In this document: piece after piece, positions 31,144-43,608 of the stretch
Position numbering within the stretch: the stretch's first letter is position 1
How the letters are laid out: every line of letters starts with the position of its first letter
Assembly (NCBI GenBank): GCA_948470475.1
Contig: OX419335.1
Location: 21,484,499-21,548,498 of the forward strand
Length of the DNA stretch: 64,000 nt
Reading direction: 5' to 3'
Source of the DNA: Galaxea fascicularis
Taxonomy: Eukaryota > Cnidaria > Anthozoa > Scleractinia > Euphylliidae
Made by a program: the position numbers and the translations under genes
The notes under the pieces: model-generated
Seen by the model: the letters and a program-made list of their open reading frames with translations, nothing else
What the model was told of the DNA's origin: nothing
Database searches by the model: none

Positions 31144-33871
31144 TTTCTTTAGCTTCACGTCTTAGCAGCTATAACCTTTTCAATTTCGATCCTTTCAAGA
31201 AAATAAAGCAACGGTTAAAGTCACGGTTATGTACTTCGTTGTCGGATCCCATAGAGACAATTTGCACAAAGCTAATATACATCTCGTTTCAAAATAAACA
31301 GTAGCCATCCCCTGAACTTGCTCTGGCTTCAACGCCTTGATCTCCGGAAATGTAGTTTAAAGCGTTTCGATTATGTCCACACTGGGTGCAAGAAGCATTG
31401 TCTCGTCCGGTATATTGAAAGCAAGTGAGAATCTGTTTGATTAGGTTGTCCTTGAGCAAAACCAAGCAGAGTACTAGTTAGAACTAATTTGAAGCTGGGA
31501 CCAATCAGATCCCTGGGGTCAAGATCTGACTCTGGGAATATGAAATGGCATCGCATTGGACCGGTAGTTTCAAAGAACTCAACGGTTTGAACCAGAGGTT
31601 CTTCCCTCGTTTCTGTCGGTGTTTCAGGCCTTAGTCTCTATTGGTAAGAGGAGAATAACCTCCGGCATCCGGGGTATAGGATTGAGCCCATTGTGATCGT
31701 AAAAGTTGCACAATATGCTGCCAGCACTGTTCATAATCCAGACATTATGCTGCGCAAAATGACACCCACAACAGCGGTTCAGAGGTAAGTTATTACTTTG
31801 TTACTGAAGCATATTTGTTAAAAATGTTATTTTGAATACATCTGACTCCAGCTGGTTAACATCCTTTTCGTTAATCACGATAACGCGTCTTACGGTCCTA
31901 TGATTTATTGCCCCCGCAGGGTTTGGCCCAGAGGTCAAACCCCGAGGAGGCACCCTAGAACTTCCCGCGTGTAAATAAACAAGGAATTCTTAAAAAAGGA
32001 AGAAATGTGTTTGCGGTATGCGAAGCGCTCCCGATTTGATGAAACTAGGCGCGCACGGTGGTCTCGGGTAATGTTTTAGCAAGCGCACAAGGTGGTGTCG
32101 GGTACCTGTGATTCTTGCAACCACGAGGTCGCGTTTCGTCGCCATACTGCGAGCAGCATTCCAAGGTGAGTATTTTACACCTCAACGATTTCCCCAGTTT
32201 GAATTCAATAGCATTCAGCAGTACCGAATAGAATTATTCGGCACAAAATTTGGTTTGCTAGACAAATCAGCAACAGGGTCGACAGACTTGAACCATCAGA
32301 TCAGAATCTCAGAACAGACGCACCTCAATAAAATTTTTGAAACATCAAATTTTCGACAGTGGTATGCACAGTATTTATATTCAATACACATCGTCATAAA
32401 CAGGTATTCAAAAGCGGGGGCAGCTCTAGTCAACACTATTTCTAGTATTGTATTAAGTCTTCCAGGCTGAAGAAATTACACCGTTATATAATAACTTGTT
32501 TACAGGGCCCCCGAAGCAGTTTGGGAGGGGATGACTCTAAAATGGTTAAAACACAAACTCAGTTTGGTTGTCTCCCTCTAATTCCACGAGCAAAGTTCTG
32601 GACAGATTGGAGCTTAGCTAAATTAACCTTAGAAATATTAAGAATAATTACCCCTTATACTTAAATGTACAAGTTAGTTATTTTTATCTGAGATAAATAG
32701 TTAAGTTTGCCAAGCTCGCAAATTTGCAAGAGGGAAAAACAACTTTCATGACAGAACTATCAAATAATAGAAAATAAAAACACTCACACAATAGACTTGT
32801 TGCACATGGCGATGGAAAATGGTTTATCCATGCAGATTCAGAGCAGAAGGTCATTAACAAATCTAGCATGCAAAAGTTGAAACATTACTGTAGATTGAAT
32901 AGTATAGGTTTTTTGTTTAAAGTAATGAACTCATTCCCATTTTTGTAAAAAAAAAAAAAAAAAAAGTACAGCATTTTGAAATGTATTTGATAACATATAG
33001 CCTTTCATCACATAAACGTTGGTCTGTTAATTAACAAGGTATACTTTGGCAATTTGTTGTCGAAGCTGAGTTTGCCAAAAACGCACCCTTACTCTCATCA
33101 GTATCCAATGAATCAACTGCTGGACCATGCTATATGCAATGATGACTACTTGTCGTCTTCTTCAGGAGACACACAACCCTGCCGAGCGTAGACTCCTGAG
33201 GCACCGTTCATTTCCAAATAATTGCAATAGGAAAATTGACTGCCTCATGTATGGAGTGCTTTTTTTCTTCAAATACTAATTAAATTTAAAACTGAGACAT
33301 CAATCTGACTTTGTACAAAGTTTTAAGTACACAGGACCATGCTCTTTAAGTTCCGAATTGTTACTTACTTTCTCCACAGATTTCTTTAATTTCCATTGCA
33401 CCTGTAACCATGTAAAGCCCTAGCTGCATCTTTGCCGCATCTAATTTGCATCATCCAGCCGAATGTGAAAGTCTGACTCAAAAGTTGTTCTCTAAGTCAT
33501 TTTTTATGCCAAGCTAAATCCCACTTGAATAGATCTTTCTATGGCTCTTGTTTTCAAGTTTTGGTTTTGACCAGACCGCCCCGAGCGAAAATCTATCAAC
33601 ACTGCTACAGTGCAAGACATAAAGTCGTGGGACAATTCCCGCTTAAATCCCCCTCCCCTTCCCCCATTACAATGTTCATTCTCAGCGGGTGCGAAAACGA
33701 ATATTAGTCCATCGGCGGCTCGAATATTTCAACATTGTCTGGGGGGGAAGGGAAGTTCTAAAATACGCAGTGAAAGAACAATATGCGTTGGTGATATAAG
33801 GGCAGAAGTGTGCGTAAAGAAATTTTCTAGTTTTCACCCAGCTTTGACAAGTGTCCCAAGGTCTTTTGACC
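31144..33871. other. Intergenic, no gene recognised
   Basis: A 120-codon plus-strand frame at 32108-32470 has no recognisable domain. There is an A-run at about 32947-32965. The 5' regulatory region of gene C should be at the left of this stretch. Confidence 0.4.
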
Positions 33872-33877
33872 TGCATT

Positions 33878-34149
33878 CAGGCCCGGCCAGGGGTTTTGGG
33901 TATACGGTATCCCGGGCCGTTTTAATTCAGGTATATGGTAATTTTGGTCAAAATTCGGGTATAAGTATTTAGTTTTTCCTGTATTTTAGGTATTCAGATT
34001 AAGATTTTACTTATTCATTTTCAGGTATTTAGTATCGTTTCAAAATAATTTTAGGTATTGAGTATCATGATTTTCAGGTATATTGGTATCTTGGGGGGGG
34101 GGGGACGGCGGGTATATTGGTATCCCACTACTCCCCCTGGCCGGGCCTG
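33878..34149. mobile_element. hAT-like MITE with TGCATT target duplication
   Basis: Terminal inverted repeats CAGGCCCGGCCAGGGG and CCCCCTGGCCGGGCCTG, flanked by the direct repeat TGCATT (33872-33877 and 34150-34155). The 272-bp interior is built of GGTATATTGGTAT / GGTATTTAGTAT words and a G-run and encodes nothing. CAG...CTG ends fit hAT elements, although hAT target duplications are usually 8 bp. Confidence 0.8.
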
Positions 34150-34175
34150 TGCATTGTACAAAAGATCACCATTAC

Positions 34176-34855
34176 TTAAGGTGGCTCAAAACAGTTTCCA
34201 GCACTTTCCAAGACGTAGATTTTGATGGGTCATTGTTACCACTCTTTATCAGTTGATGCCTATAATCATGGTATCAAAAAAATGCCCAATCATTGGTGAA
34301 TATGTTGGTATTATTTTCGTGACACTATAGATTACCATAGCAACACTCTGACCTGCTAAAAGCACCCTTAAATTCAGCTTTAAGCGCTTATATTTCAAAA
34401 ACAGCACGGTGAAATTTTTTCTTATTATAGAATTTTAATAAGCAGGATGAGATGCAACTTTTGGCAAAGTTTAAACAAATTCTGTACATGGGGTTCAGAG
34501 CCACCTTAAATTTTCGAAAATTTAAGGTGGCTCTGAACCCCATGTACAGAATTTGTTTAAACTTTGCCAAAAGTTGCATCTCATCCTGCTTATTAAAATT
34601 CTATAATAAGAAAAAATTTCACCGTGCTGTTTTTGAAATATAAGCGCTTAAAGCTGAATTTAAGGGTGCTTTTAGCAGGTCAGAGTGTTGCTATGGTAAT
34701 CTATAGTGTCACGAAAATAATACCAACGTATTCACCAATGAGTGGGCAGTTTTTTGATACCATGATTATAGGCATCAACTGATAAAGAGTGGTAATAATG
34801 ACCCATCAAAATCTACGTCTTGGAAAGTGCTGGAAACTGTTTTGAGCCACCTTAA
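34176..34855. mobile_element. 680-bp near-perfect palindrome of two head-to-head MITEs
   Basis: The centre is at 34515/34516 (AAATTTTCGAAAATTT). Each arm of about 340 bp matches the other with only a few mismatches and is itself bounded by TTAAGGTGGCTC and GAGCCACCTTAA, so each arm looks like one MITE with TTAA-type ends. The long frames on both strands at 34388-34643 are mirror images and not genes. Confidence 0.9.
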
Positions 34856-37803
34856 ATTGCCAAGTTCGATAGTCACATCTGGGAAAATAGCAAAAAGAAT
34901 GGATTAAATTTACACATGGTGGAAAATTTCAAACTTGGCTATTTCACTTAGTATTTCAAGGATTTCTTTCCAACAGTTAGACATATTTTCGTCACATGGC
35001 CAATATCAAAAGTTGAAAAAGTCGTTAAATAAACGGTCTATCATTACAATATATTCTCGTCGTTTATGTGGTCTACCAAAACAATTACGACAAAGTGTAT
35101 GATCTCTAGTTTGTTAACATCTTAAACGTTTTAAGCGTGCATTTGGCAAATAATGGTTCGGTAAGTACGTTCTTCCGGTGTTCACTATTTTTGGACCAAG
35201 GCATTTTCTTCCCAAGTTCACGGCCTTTGTGTAAATACTCAGTGTTAATACAATTCAACTTAAGACTTGAAAACCTAATATTAATCATGGTATTTACGAG
35301 AACAAATGATGTAGATTGCATTAATGAAAGCAAAGATATAGTTTTAAATCTGGAACAGCGTTCCGTTTATTGGCATTTTTCTCAGTATTTCCTTGCGCTC
35401 TTACTGGGTGTTTATAATTAGAAACTAATATTGGCACTTGTCCTTTATGAGGAGGAAAGGACAAAACAGTGCTGTATTTATATTTGAGCGGTTTATGTTG
35501 ACAGATTTGTTTTTTCTTTTTTATGGATCAATCCCTAAATACGATGTGGTTGTAATTTTAGGGAAGTCGTTTAAAAGAGGACTGACATTTCGCCTCCTCT
35601 GCGGCTTTCCTTATATATGTATTATGACTGTGTATATTGTTTTACCACTTAACTTGTATCATGGGAAAGAGTCTAGAAATCTCAAGTAATTGTGCTAACA
35701 TTATGCCAACTTCACTGTGGAGTTTGAAGGCAGCGTTAAAAACGCATTAGGAAGATCATTTGTGAAATTATTTTTACAACATAAGATTCCTGTGTAACAA
35801 ATGTTAACCAAACTTGACCTCTAACAATAACAAACACTTCTGAGCTGTATGTTAAAATATATTATGAGAGATTTAACCCCCAAATGTTCGCAAATTATCA
35901 GGGATTAGCAATATATCTACTGGCTATGATTCTGGCATATAATCGATATACTACAGTACACGAATCATTGGGTTTTGACATATGAATGAAAAATAGACAA
36001 AATCAAAACAATGTCACGATACTGAAACAAATTACAGCATTCTATTTGTTTATGAGCATACTGGGGTTAATTTTCTGCCTCGCAACTGCTTGTTTTCACT
36101 TTGTTATTTCCTTAGTTAACTTAATGGTTTAGTTGAATTGCCTCGAATACTAGGGCCGCCAACGAGAAGGCTGTTTTAATAGTCACATGTCGTGCAAGGC
36201 AATGAACATTAACTTTCCGGATTCAATATTATCACGAACTCAGTCCGGCGATCTATTAAACAGTCGTTCGTTGTTATTTTATTGTAGGGCGAATTCTGAC
36301 GTTTATTTGACACCCTGAAAGGCATTAAGTCGTTACATTCTTTATTATTTGCAGTTACGTTTTTCGATTGCCAACCACTTTTATACTTGGCAGAATATTT
36401 GTGTTAACCGGCCGGCGGTCCTTCAGGGGCGGTAATCTCAGCGATAACTGAAGAAATATTCACGGTTTTCAAAATGTAACTATTCGACGTAGTCACTCTA
36501 AGGCTATTCCTCATGCTGTAACAGAAATCAGTCTTTGCTATCTTGGGTTAAGGAACAAAGAACGATTGACTTAACTGGCTCGTGTTTTCCCATATGAAAC
36601 TGAAAGGAACCTAGAATAACCCTAATTAGGCAGGCAAATCTTACGAGCATCTAACACCATGCAGCTCACATTATTGAATATCTTTTAACAAAATATACAG
36701 GGCTCTTAAGCCGACAGCAAGAAAGCCATACAGCTGTCTTTAATTCCAAATATTTGCCAGACAACAACAAATTCGTCAATTCGTATGAAATGGTCACGCG
36801 AAGAGACACAAATACGACTATCATGGCCGAACGATTTCCTTCGTCATCGACCGGACTATTTCCTACGTACCCTCCAACCAACGATTTCTTGAGATCACAA
36901 AGTCTTTATAGTTAATTAGTTCAGCTCCTTTCCACCAGGTGGGGAATAGGGCCAGCCGAAGCCATTAGAGACTTTTATAATTCAGAGGCATCGGTAAAAA
37001 AATTCTTACCTCGGCGGCTACGGTTGACAAATTTCTCACATCATTGTACTAGCTGCTTTCCACCGGGTTCGAGGTAGCATTAGGGAAGTAAACTAATCGT
37101 GAACACCTCCGAGCGGACACGGCCGATTTTATGGCATCCGGTAGAAACTTCCTCACTCTAAATAACAAGGGGAAGTAACTGTTGCCTAGAGCCCGCCCTT
37201 AAAAGAAGGCAAGATTGTTTTACAAATAAGGAACTTTAGAGCCTAGGTCATTACAAGAGATACCTATTTCTCGGAATGACATTGAATATATAATGAGGCA
37301 ACGCTCAATCAACACGTTATGCATATCACGTCATTCACACGCAAATGACCATGTCACTTTACAAACTCAGTTGTAAACATTTGGAGAATTCGGATTTTAC
37401 TTCCCTAAAAGCTCTGTTGTTTACTTTCTTGATATAAATTTACTGTAAATCTATAAAGATATTGCTTTAAGTGACCTGTCAGAAATGATGCCGAATATAC
37501 CATTGTCTTGATCAATGAGTTGTCATGGAAATCCGGAACTTTATAATGGCCAATCGCCTTGGGTCAAAATATCTGGCTTCCATGCATTGGCCCTCAAAGT
37601 CAGCGTTAGTGCACTCTACACTTTTTCCCTTCATTTTCTTCCACAAACTAGTCGAGGGAATGATTCCTCAGTGCTAGTCTGCGACCAGCAGACGTATTCC
37701 CGGTCGTCGCTTCTCTCCCTCCGTTTTTCTCGGCGGGTGAAACTTGGAACTCGAGCAGAAAAAACCGGATGCTCTCGCAGGCTGCCTCAGTGCCTGCTTT
37801 TTC
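34856..37803. other. Intergenic, no gene recognised
   Basis: Frames of up to 104 codons, none with a family signature. Confidence 0.4.
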
Positions 37804-37852
37804 AACCTCGTTCCCAGGGTCTCTCTTAAGAGAAGACCCTTGGAACGAGGTT
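37804..37852. repeat. Short palindrome
   Basis: AACCTCGTTCCCAGGGTCT and its imperfect complement around a CTTAAG centre. Confidence 0.75.
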
Positions 37853-38600
37853 GGTCAGTTTTTGTTGAAAGGAATACGGGGACTCCCCTATTTTCATTCC
37901 CTCGTCAATGCTCTGTATCGCTCGCCCTTGTTTCAAGCTCTTTGCGAGCCATTAATTTTGACCTAACAATATATTTTAATGCTTCTTTGGTGTTAAAAGC
38001 AAGATGGTTGCTAAACTGAAGTTAACGTGGAGTTACAAGTTCTCCCGGGCAAGTTCTCATGCAGTGAAATGAAGTCAGTGTAAAATGGAACACAGAGCTG
38101 GCTATGTAAATAGCAGTAGGTGACATGAACAAAGCAACAAACTAGATGAACCAAACATAATTTAGAAAAGAATTTGTAGAATTTGTCTCGGCAAAATGAA
38201 AAGTATTTCGAACCACCTTAAAGACAGGAACAGGAGGCACAACGGGAGCCCGACCATAGAGCTCTTGAAAATTCTCGTCATGAACAAAAATAAAGCGATG
38301 GCTGACTTCGCCAAATTAAGGTTTTGAGAAAAATCTTATATTGCCTAAACCGCATTATGAAAATTGCTTGATCAAGAATTTTCGACTGGACTGAGTTACA
38401 CAATATTAAGGACACACTGTGAACAGGGCAAATGAGGAAAAAAATGAATGTTGCACATGCTGTACAGTTTAACAATCGGTTGCTCATCAGTGACTTCTTC
38501 AGCCTGAAATACTTTCTACAAATATATTAGTACTGGATAGGTAAGAATGTGTACATGTTATATATAGTATAATAATACACTTGAAAAAATTACTCGATTG

Positions 38601-38637
<37 letters not shown>

Positions 38638-38670
38638 AGTGTAAAAGTGTAACACGAGTGCAAATTACAA

Positions 38671-38952
38671 CGAAGATTTCCGAAGTTAAAACGAAGACTC
38701 GAAGACTTCCGAAGACCAACCGATGTATTTCGAAGACCGCCGAATATCGTGCGAAACCTTCCGAAGATTTCCGAAGATCGCCGAACACTTCCGAAGATCA
38801 CCCGAATGCTTCCGACGATGTCCGATGATCACCCAAATATTTCCGAAGATTACCCGAACACTACCGAACATTACCGAATATTTCCGAAGATAACCCAAAC
38901 ACTTCCGGTGATCTCCGGATATTTTCGAAGCTTCTCCAAGTTTCGGAAGATC
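38671..38952. repeat. CCGAAGA minisatellite
   Basis: About 280 bp of degenerate repeats near 20 bp long, with the core TTCCGAAGATNNCCCGAACA varying between units. Frames on both strands reflect the repeat. Confidence 0.85.
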
Positions 38953-39041
38953 GAGGGCAATGCCTTCTGTGTACCTCAGTAGTTAATGTATGGGCTTGAA
39001 GCTTTATAAGTAGTCTATTTTTTTAAGTGTATTATTAATAA

Positions 39042-39049
39042 GTAATCAC

Positions 39050-39085
<36 letters not shown>

Positions 39086-39154
39086 TCGTAATTTTTTTCA
39101 AAGACCACAAATTGCACTCGCCCTACGGGCTCGTGCAATTTTGTTGGTCTTTGA

Positions 39155-39190
<36 letters not shown>

Positions 39191-39208
39191 TCGGAATCAT
39201 GTGATTAC
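39042..39208. repeat. Foldback element
   Basis: GTAATCACATGATT...CTCGTGCAATTTGGAATAAATAAGC...CAAAGACC on the left pairs with its complement on the right around a CCCTACGGG loop (near 39121). Arms of about 80 bp. A T-run follows at 39280. Confidence 0.85.
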
Positions 39209-39299
39209 CTATACTAATTGTGTAGCTACAGTCTAACTGCTACTCTGGTAGAGATAAGAAGTTCGATGTGAAGGAAAGTTTTTTTTTTTTTTTTTTTGT

Positions 39300-40046
39300 A
39301 TTTCGTGGCATAATCAAATCAAAGTACGCGCTTTTCTCTCAATTTTCGTAGACTCCTAAAGATGTAAAATGATTGTGACCGTACCAGAGCTTTCAGTGGT
39401 CTCACATGTTATAAATCAGGTGAAATAAATACTTCTCCAACGTGACTTTCTGATTTTACTCTAACAAACAACAAACATATGCTAATAGACCTTAATTCTA
39501 TCTCTGTGCTTCTTTGTTGCTTTGTTCATGCTCTTAAGGCCCTGGCAAACGAGGATACATTGTTGAGGACACATTGTTGCTGATGATGTTTTTTGAGCGC
39601 GCAAACGCGCGGGACACAAAATAAATGTAGTATTTCCATGCTTCGCAAAAGGGGAAACATTTGTTGCGCGCGCGGGCAAACGGGAAAACATTTGTGTCGG
39701 CAGCAATGTGTCCTTGTTTACCAGTGCCTTTACTTTTTAAAGAGATGACGTGTGTTCTTTACGCACACGCTCTCGGCTGAAAACCGTTTCGAGCCTCCTG
39801 AAATATCGTAATTACTTTTCACTAACTTTTAACCTAGCACCAACTCTTCTTCAGTCACATTCCCGTCATCCTTTGCAGCTTGCATCTTCCTTAGTGTGGC
39901 AGTTCAGATCGAGGTAACAAAAACAGTTTCAGATCCACAGGTAACACCATGAAGCCATAACGAGATCATACTATAAACAAATGAAAACGTGACGAGAAGG
40001 AGACCAAAACAAACAGCGGTAATTTCCCCTTTGGTCAAGACTGCGA
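39300..40046. other. No gene seen
   Basis: Contains a CpG-rich patch (GCGCGCAAACGCGCGGG-type, near 39598-39680) without coding signs. Confidence 0.35.
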
Positions 40047-40152
40047 ATCATCATTATCATCCTCATCTTCATCTTCATTCTCACCCTCACTATCATCATT
40101 GTCATCATCCTCATCCTCATCTATTTCCTCCTTATCATCATCAGCAGCAGCA
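40047..40152. repeat. ATC/TCC-rich low-complexity tract
   Basis: Imperfect TCATCC/TCATCT triplet repeats ending in (CAG)n. Confidence 0.85.
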
Positions 40153-40245
40153 GTTAGACCTGTATAGATTGTGCCATTAAATTGAATTAACGGTACTCCG
40201 AAAAATGGTCAAACGTTGCTCAAAAGTTGCCAAAAACCAGAAAGG

Positions 40246-41260
40246 AAAATAATAATAATACTATAAGACTTTTATAGCGGCCATGTTGGAGTTCAGAGCG
40301 CTGTACAGCTATGTCAATAGAAAAATAAGATAAAAGTGACTAAAACAACTAACTAAAAAAACTAAGGTATTCAACAAAAACCTAATGACCAATTAAAAAC
40401 TTGAACAAACAGGTTGGATTTGAATGTCGCAAGCGATGGTGCTTGGCGTATGGCGTCTGGAAGCTGGTTCCACAAATATGGAGCTATATAACTAAACGAT
40501 CTGCCTCCGTAAGTCTTAAGCCTAAAATGAGGAACTTGTAGCAGTTTCTTATCAGAAGAACGCAAAGTTCCAGGTGGTTTATATTCTACTAGAAGATCAG
40601 ATATGTATTGTGGTGCTAGAGCTTTCAGGGCCTGATAAGTAAATAGTAATATTTTAAAGATTATACGTTGTTTTACAGGTAGCCAGTGAAGCTCTTTAAG
40701 GACTGGCGTAATTCGGTCATATTTGCGAGTGCAGGAGACGAGGCGCGCCGCAGCATTTTGTACCCGCTGAACCTTATCTAATAAATATTGTGGCAGCTCA
40801 GCCAACAATGAATTGCAATTGTCCAGCTTGGACGTTACAAAAGCATGAACTAACGTTTCGGTATCTTTCTGAGTGAGACATTTCCTGATTTGAGATAAGT
40901 TGCGCATATGAAGGAAAGCTACTTCACAAATATTCTGAACTTGATGCTCATGATTCATAACATCGTTAAACATTACTCCTATATTTCTAGCTGACTCAGT
41001 TGAAACTACCCTAGCACCAGCTATTTTGATGTCACATATTGGTGGGCGCAGGCGGTGTTTGCATGTATTACTAAAAACTCAGTCTTATCACAATTGAGTT
41101 TAAGCTTATTACATGCCATCCATGCATAGATCTCTTCACCACAGGCCTCCATTTTCATCAGAGCAGCAGATTCTTCATTACAACCAGACTTAAATGACAC
41201 ATAAATTTGGCAATCATCAGCATACAGGTCTAACTGAAGGCCATCTTTTCTGGGATGCTC
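40246..41260 (-). mobile_element. LINE, CR1/L2-like, 5' truncated, frameshifted
   Basis: From upstream: the catalytic YADD box in LDLYADDCQIYVSF (near 41215), KLKLNCDKTE, a frameshift near 41065-41085, then the open frame 40371-40973 with VQNAAARLV, LKELHWLPVKQRIIFKILL and SYIAPYLWNQLP. A TATTATTATTATT tail lies at the 3' end (40246-40262). The two CR1-like copies here and at 16917 diverge clearly, so they come from different subfamilies or ages. Confidence 0.9.
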
Positions 41261-43303
41261 CCAGAATTGAAAACGTTGCTTGCCAAAGTGAGCTATTCTA
41301 TCCTACATGACACCTTAAGGCAGCATGCAGAAACTGGTTGATCTGAACTTCATGCAGGTTGATTCCATCGTTTCTAGTTTTATCTATTGCTACAGGAGCC
41401 CGTCACTAAGAGCGTCTCTCTCCTCTTATTACCTCTAAGATCAGGCGTTTTGACAGATCTCTAGTTATTTTTAGAAACGCAACAAAACAATACAACAACA
41501 ACAACGCAACGCACAATTCAACAAATAGGTTCCATGTTGCCGTGCATCTGTTAAGTAGATCACAGATGACGTCAAAATGTGGTAAGGACGAAAAAGTAGC
41601 ACTGTTGTTCTTACCACATTTTCCACCACCCATGTTGGGCGCAAACAAATCGCTAAAAGTATACGACTTTTCATGAAACGTATCTGGGGCCCATTTGGTA
41701 TTACACATGGTTCATGAAATTTGATGTGATACCGTTCCAGCTTTATACCATTGTCGTACTCGTTGTGGCTACTTTTAGTGGGTTTTCGAAGTGACATAAA
41801 ATCAAGGCATGAAAGGAGGGACTCAAATGGACTCAAACAACTACCTTTACCTGATTGCCCAGGGAAACAGTGGGAGGGGTACCTTTCTTCAAAAGATTCT
41901 TAGACTGCTCTTTGCTTGCGGGTAACCAAGACAGCTCTTCACAAAAATGGGTGACTCTTTCTGGTTTTTTTACTTCACAGTTTTAATTTATGAGAAAGCA
42001 TTTACATATGATCGATTTCAGGAAACAATTGTATAAAAAGCGGGACAACCCTCCATAAAACTAGCCGCTTATATATTTATTAGTGAATGCAATCAACAAG
42101 GCCAAGCGGGTACAATAGATCAAGTTCCTTTAAAAATATTTAAAACTTTAACTATTGAAGGATAAAACAAAAGCGTCTATGTATACAAGCTATTAGCAAC
42201 GTTTTATCGGACGTTTGATCCGCAATCCCCCGCTGGACAATCTGTTACAGGATCGACTGACTTACAACGAAAGTTGGGGAGTATCGATTTCTTCTGTTTA
42301 CAATTTTTGAAAAACTGCTATAAAAAGAGAGTATTAAGTTACCCGATACGAGTTTTATGTACAAAATTCTCTTCAAGCTTCCACGTTAATTCCTACCGAA
42401 TATAACACTTTTATCATATCACCGACACTTACCAAAAAGATGAATGTGAATCCTATATTGAGTAACATTCCCGTTCCGTACATGAGTCTGATTCATAGGT
42501 TCAGGACTAACGACAAGTATACGGAAAGCTGCCAGGAAAAACTTGCAGTTATACTGTTGGAATACGGACGTCTCAAAATTAAAGTGGGTTCAAAGTGCGA
42601 AGACTACTGAAACAAGTTCAGCAAAACATTAGAATTTGCTACGGAACAAAGCTTTCGATGTAAGTTGTGGTATACAGGCCCATAGCCAGGATTTTGACCG
42701 CTCGAGCGCCTCCGGCGCGAGTTAGTAGGGGCGTCTCTATTCAGGGCCACAACACAAGTAAACTCTTGTGAATGATGTATACTAAATAAACCACATAAAC
42801 AAAAACAAGCACAGAAAAATCCGATTTCGCAACATTCCCATTCACCTTCGTGATTTTAGTTAAGCTTTTAGTGACGGAATTTTTATGCTTTGTGTCAGTC
42901 CAAATTACAATTAAAGTTTTGGTTTATTACTGACTGTTCATCGGATGGACCACTTGATTATAACTTCATTTTAAATCTACACCAGCTAGTAAGTTGGTTT
43001 TCAAATTTACGTTTGAGCCATCGGTCCATAATAGGTGGGACCGGGAGGCAGACTTCCATAATATAGCCCGTGGGAGAATGGGGGTGTGGATGCACCCGTC
43101 GCACCCACCATCCCTACGGGCCTTGTATCTGAAATTCCTTTAACGAAGGTGTTACAAGTCTGAAGTGACAAACGATCGATCTTATCATGTCTCTTAGTTT
43201 CCAACTTGAAATCTCTCGGTTTGCCCCATGATATTTTGATTTTCTTTAACTTATATTATTATTTGGTATTCTAGTTTAGCCCAAGTACGCCATATCGGGG
43301 AAT
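41261..43303. other. Mostly no gene; one foldback
   Basis: A hairpin at 41573-41622 pairs AAAATGTGGTAAG with CTTACCACATTTT. Open frames of 100-121 codons at 41406-41836 overlap it and look non-coding. The rest is the 3' flank of gene D. Confidence 0.4.
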
Positions 43304-43608
43304 TTACTTCAACTTTATAACAGATGCGACGTCAGGGCGGTTTACGTCAGGACCTCCCAACACACTTACAAAATTAGAAATGGTGATGCCACGCGTGATG
43401 CCAAGAATTTCCAAGAGCTTACTGGTTGGGCTTCCAGTGTCCCTTTTGTATTCGAGTTTAAGGTATCTCAGATCGTCTGTAGGAACTTTATACGCGGCGC
43501 CTACTTTCTGCCAGCCATAGAAGCGATGCCCCTTGCGACGCACTCGCACGTCTAGTTTCTTTACAAGTATTTCTTGAAGATCTAGAGGCAACGCAGCAAG
43601 GTTGCAGT
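43304..43608 (-). CDS. Gene D terminal exon: death domain
   Basis: Acceptor AATTTTCAG, phase 1. Motifs LDLQEILVKKLDVRV, RFYGWQKVGAAYKVP, LRYLKLEYKRDTGSPTSKLL and GGPDVNRPDVASVI match the family; it ends LKL-K and stop. Confidence 0.88.

Noticed and set aside
34388..34643. Identical 63-codon frames on opposite strands
   Set aside because: Mirror images caused by the palindrome.
38461..38500. Second hammerhead ribozyme (CTGATGAG near 38484 on the minus strand)
   Set aside because: No GAAA after a stem II and no pairing arms.
38499..38982. Three overlapping frames of 70-100 codons
   Set aside because: Generated by the CCGAAGA minisatellite.
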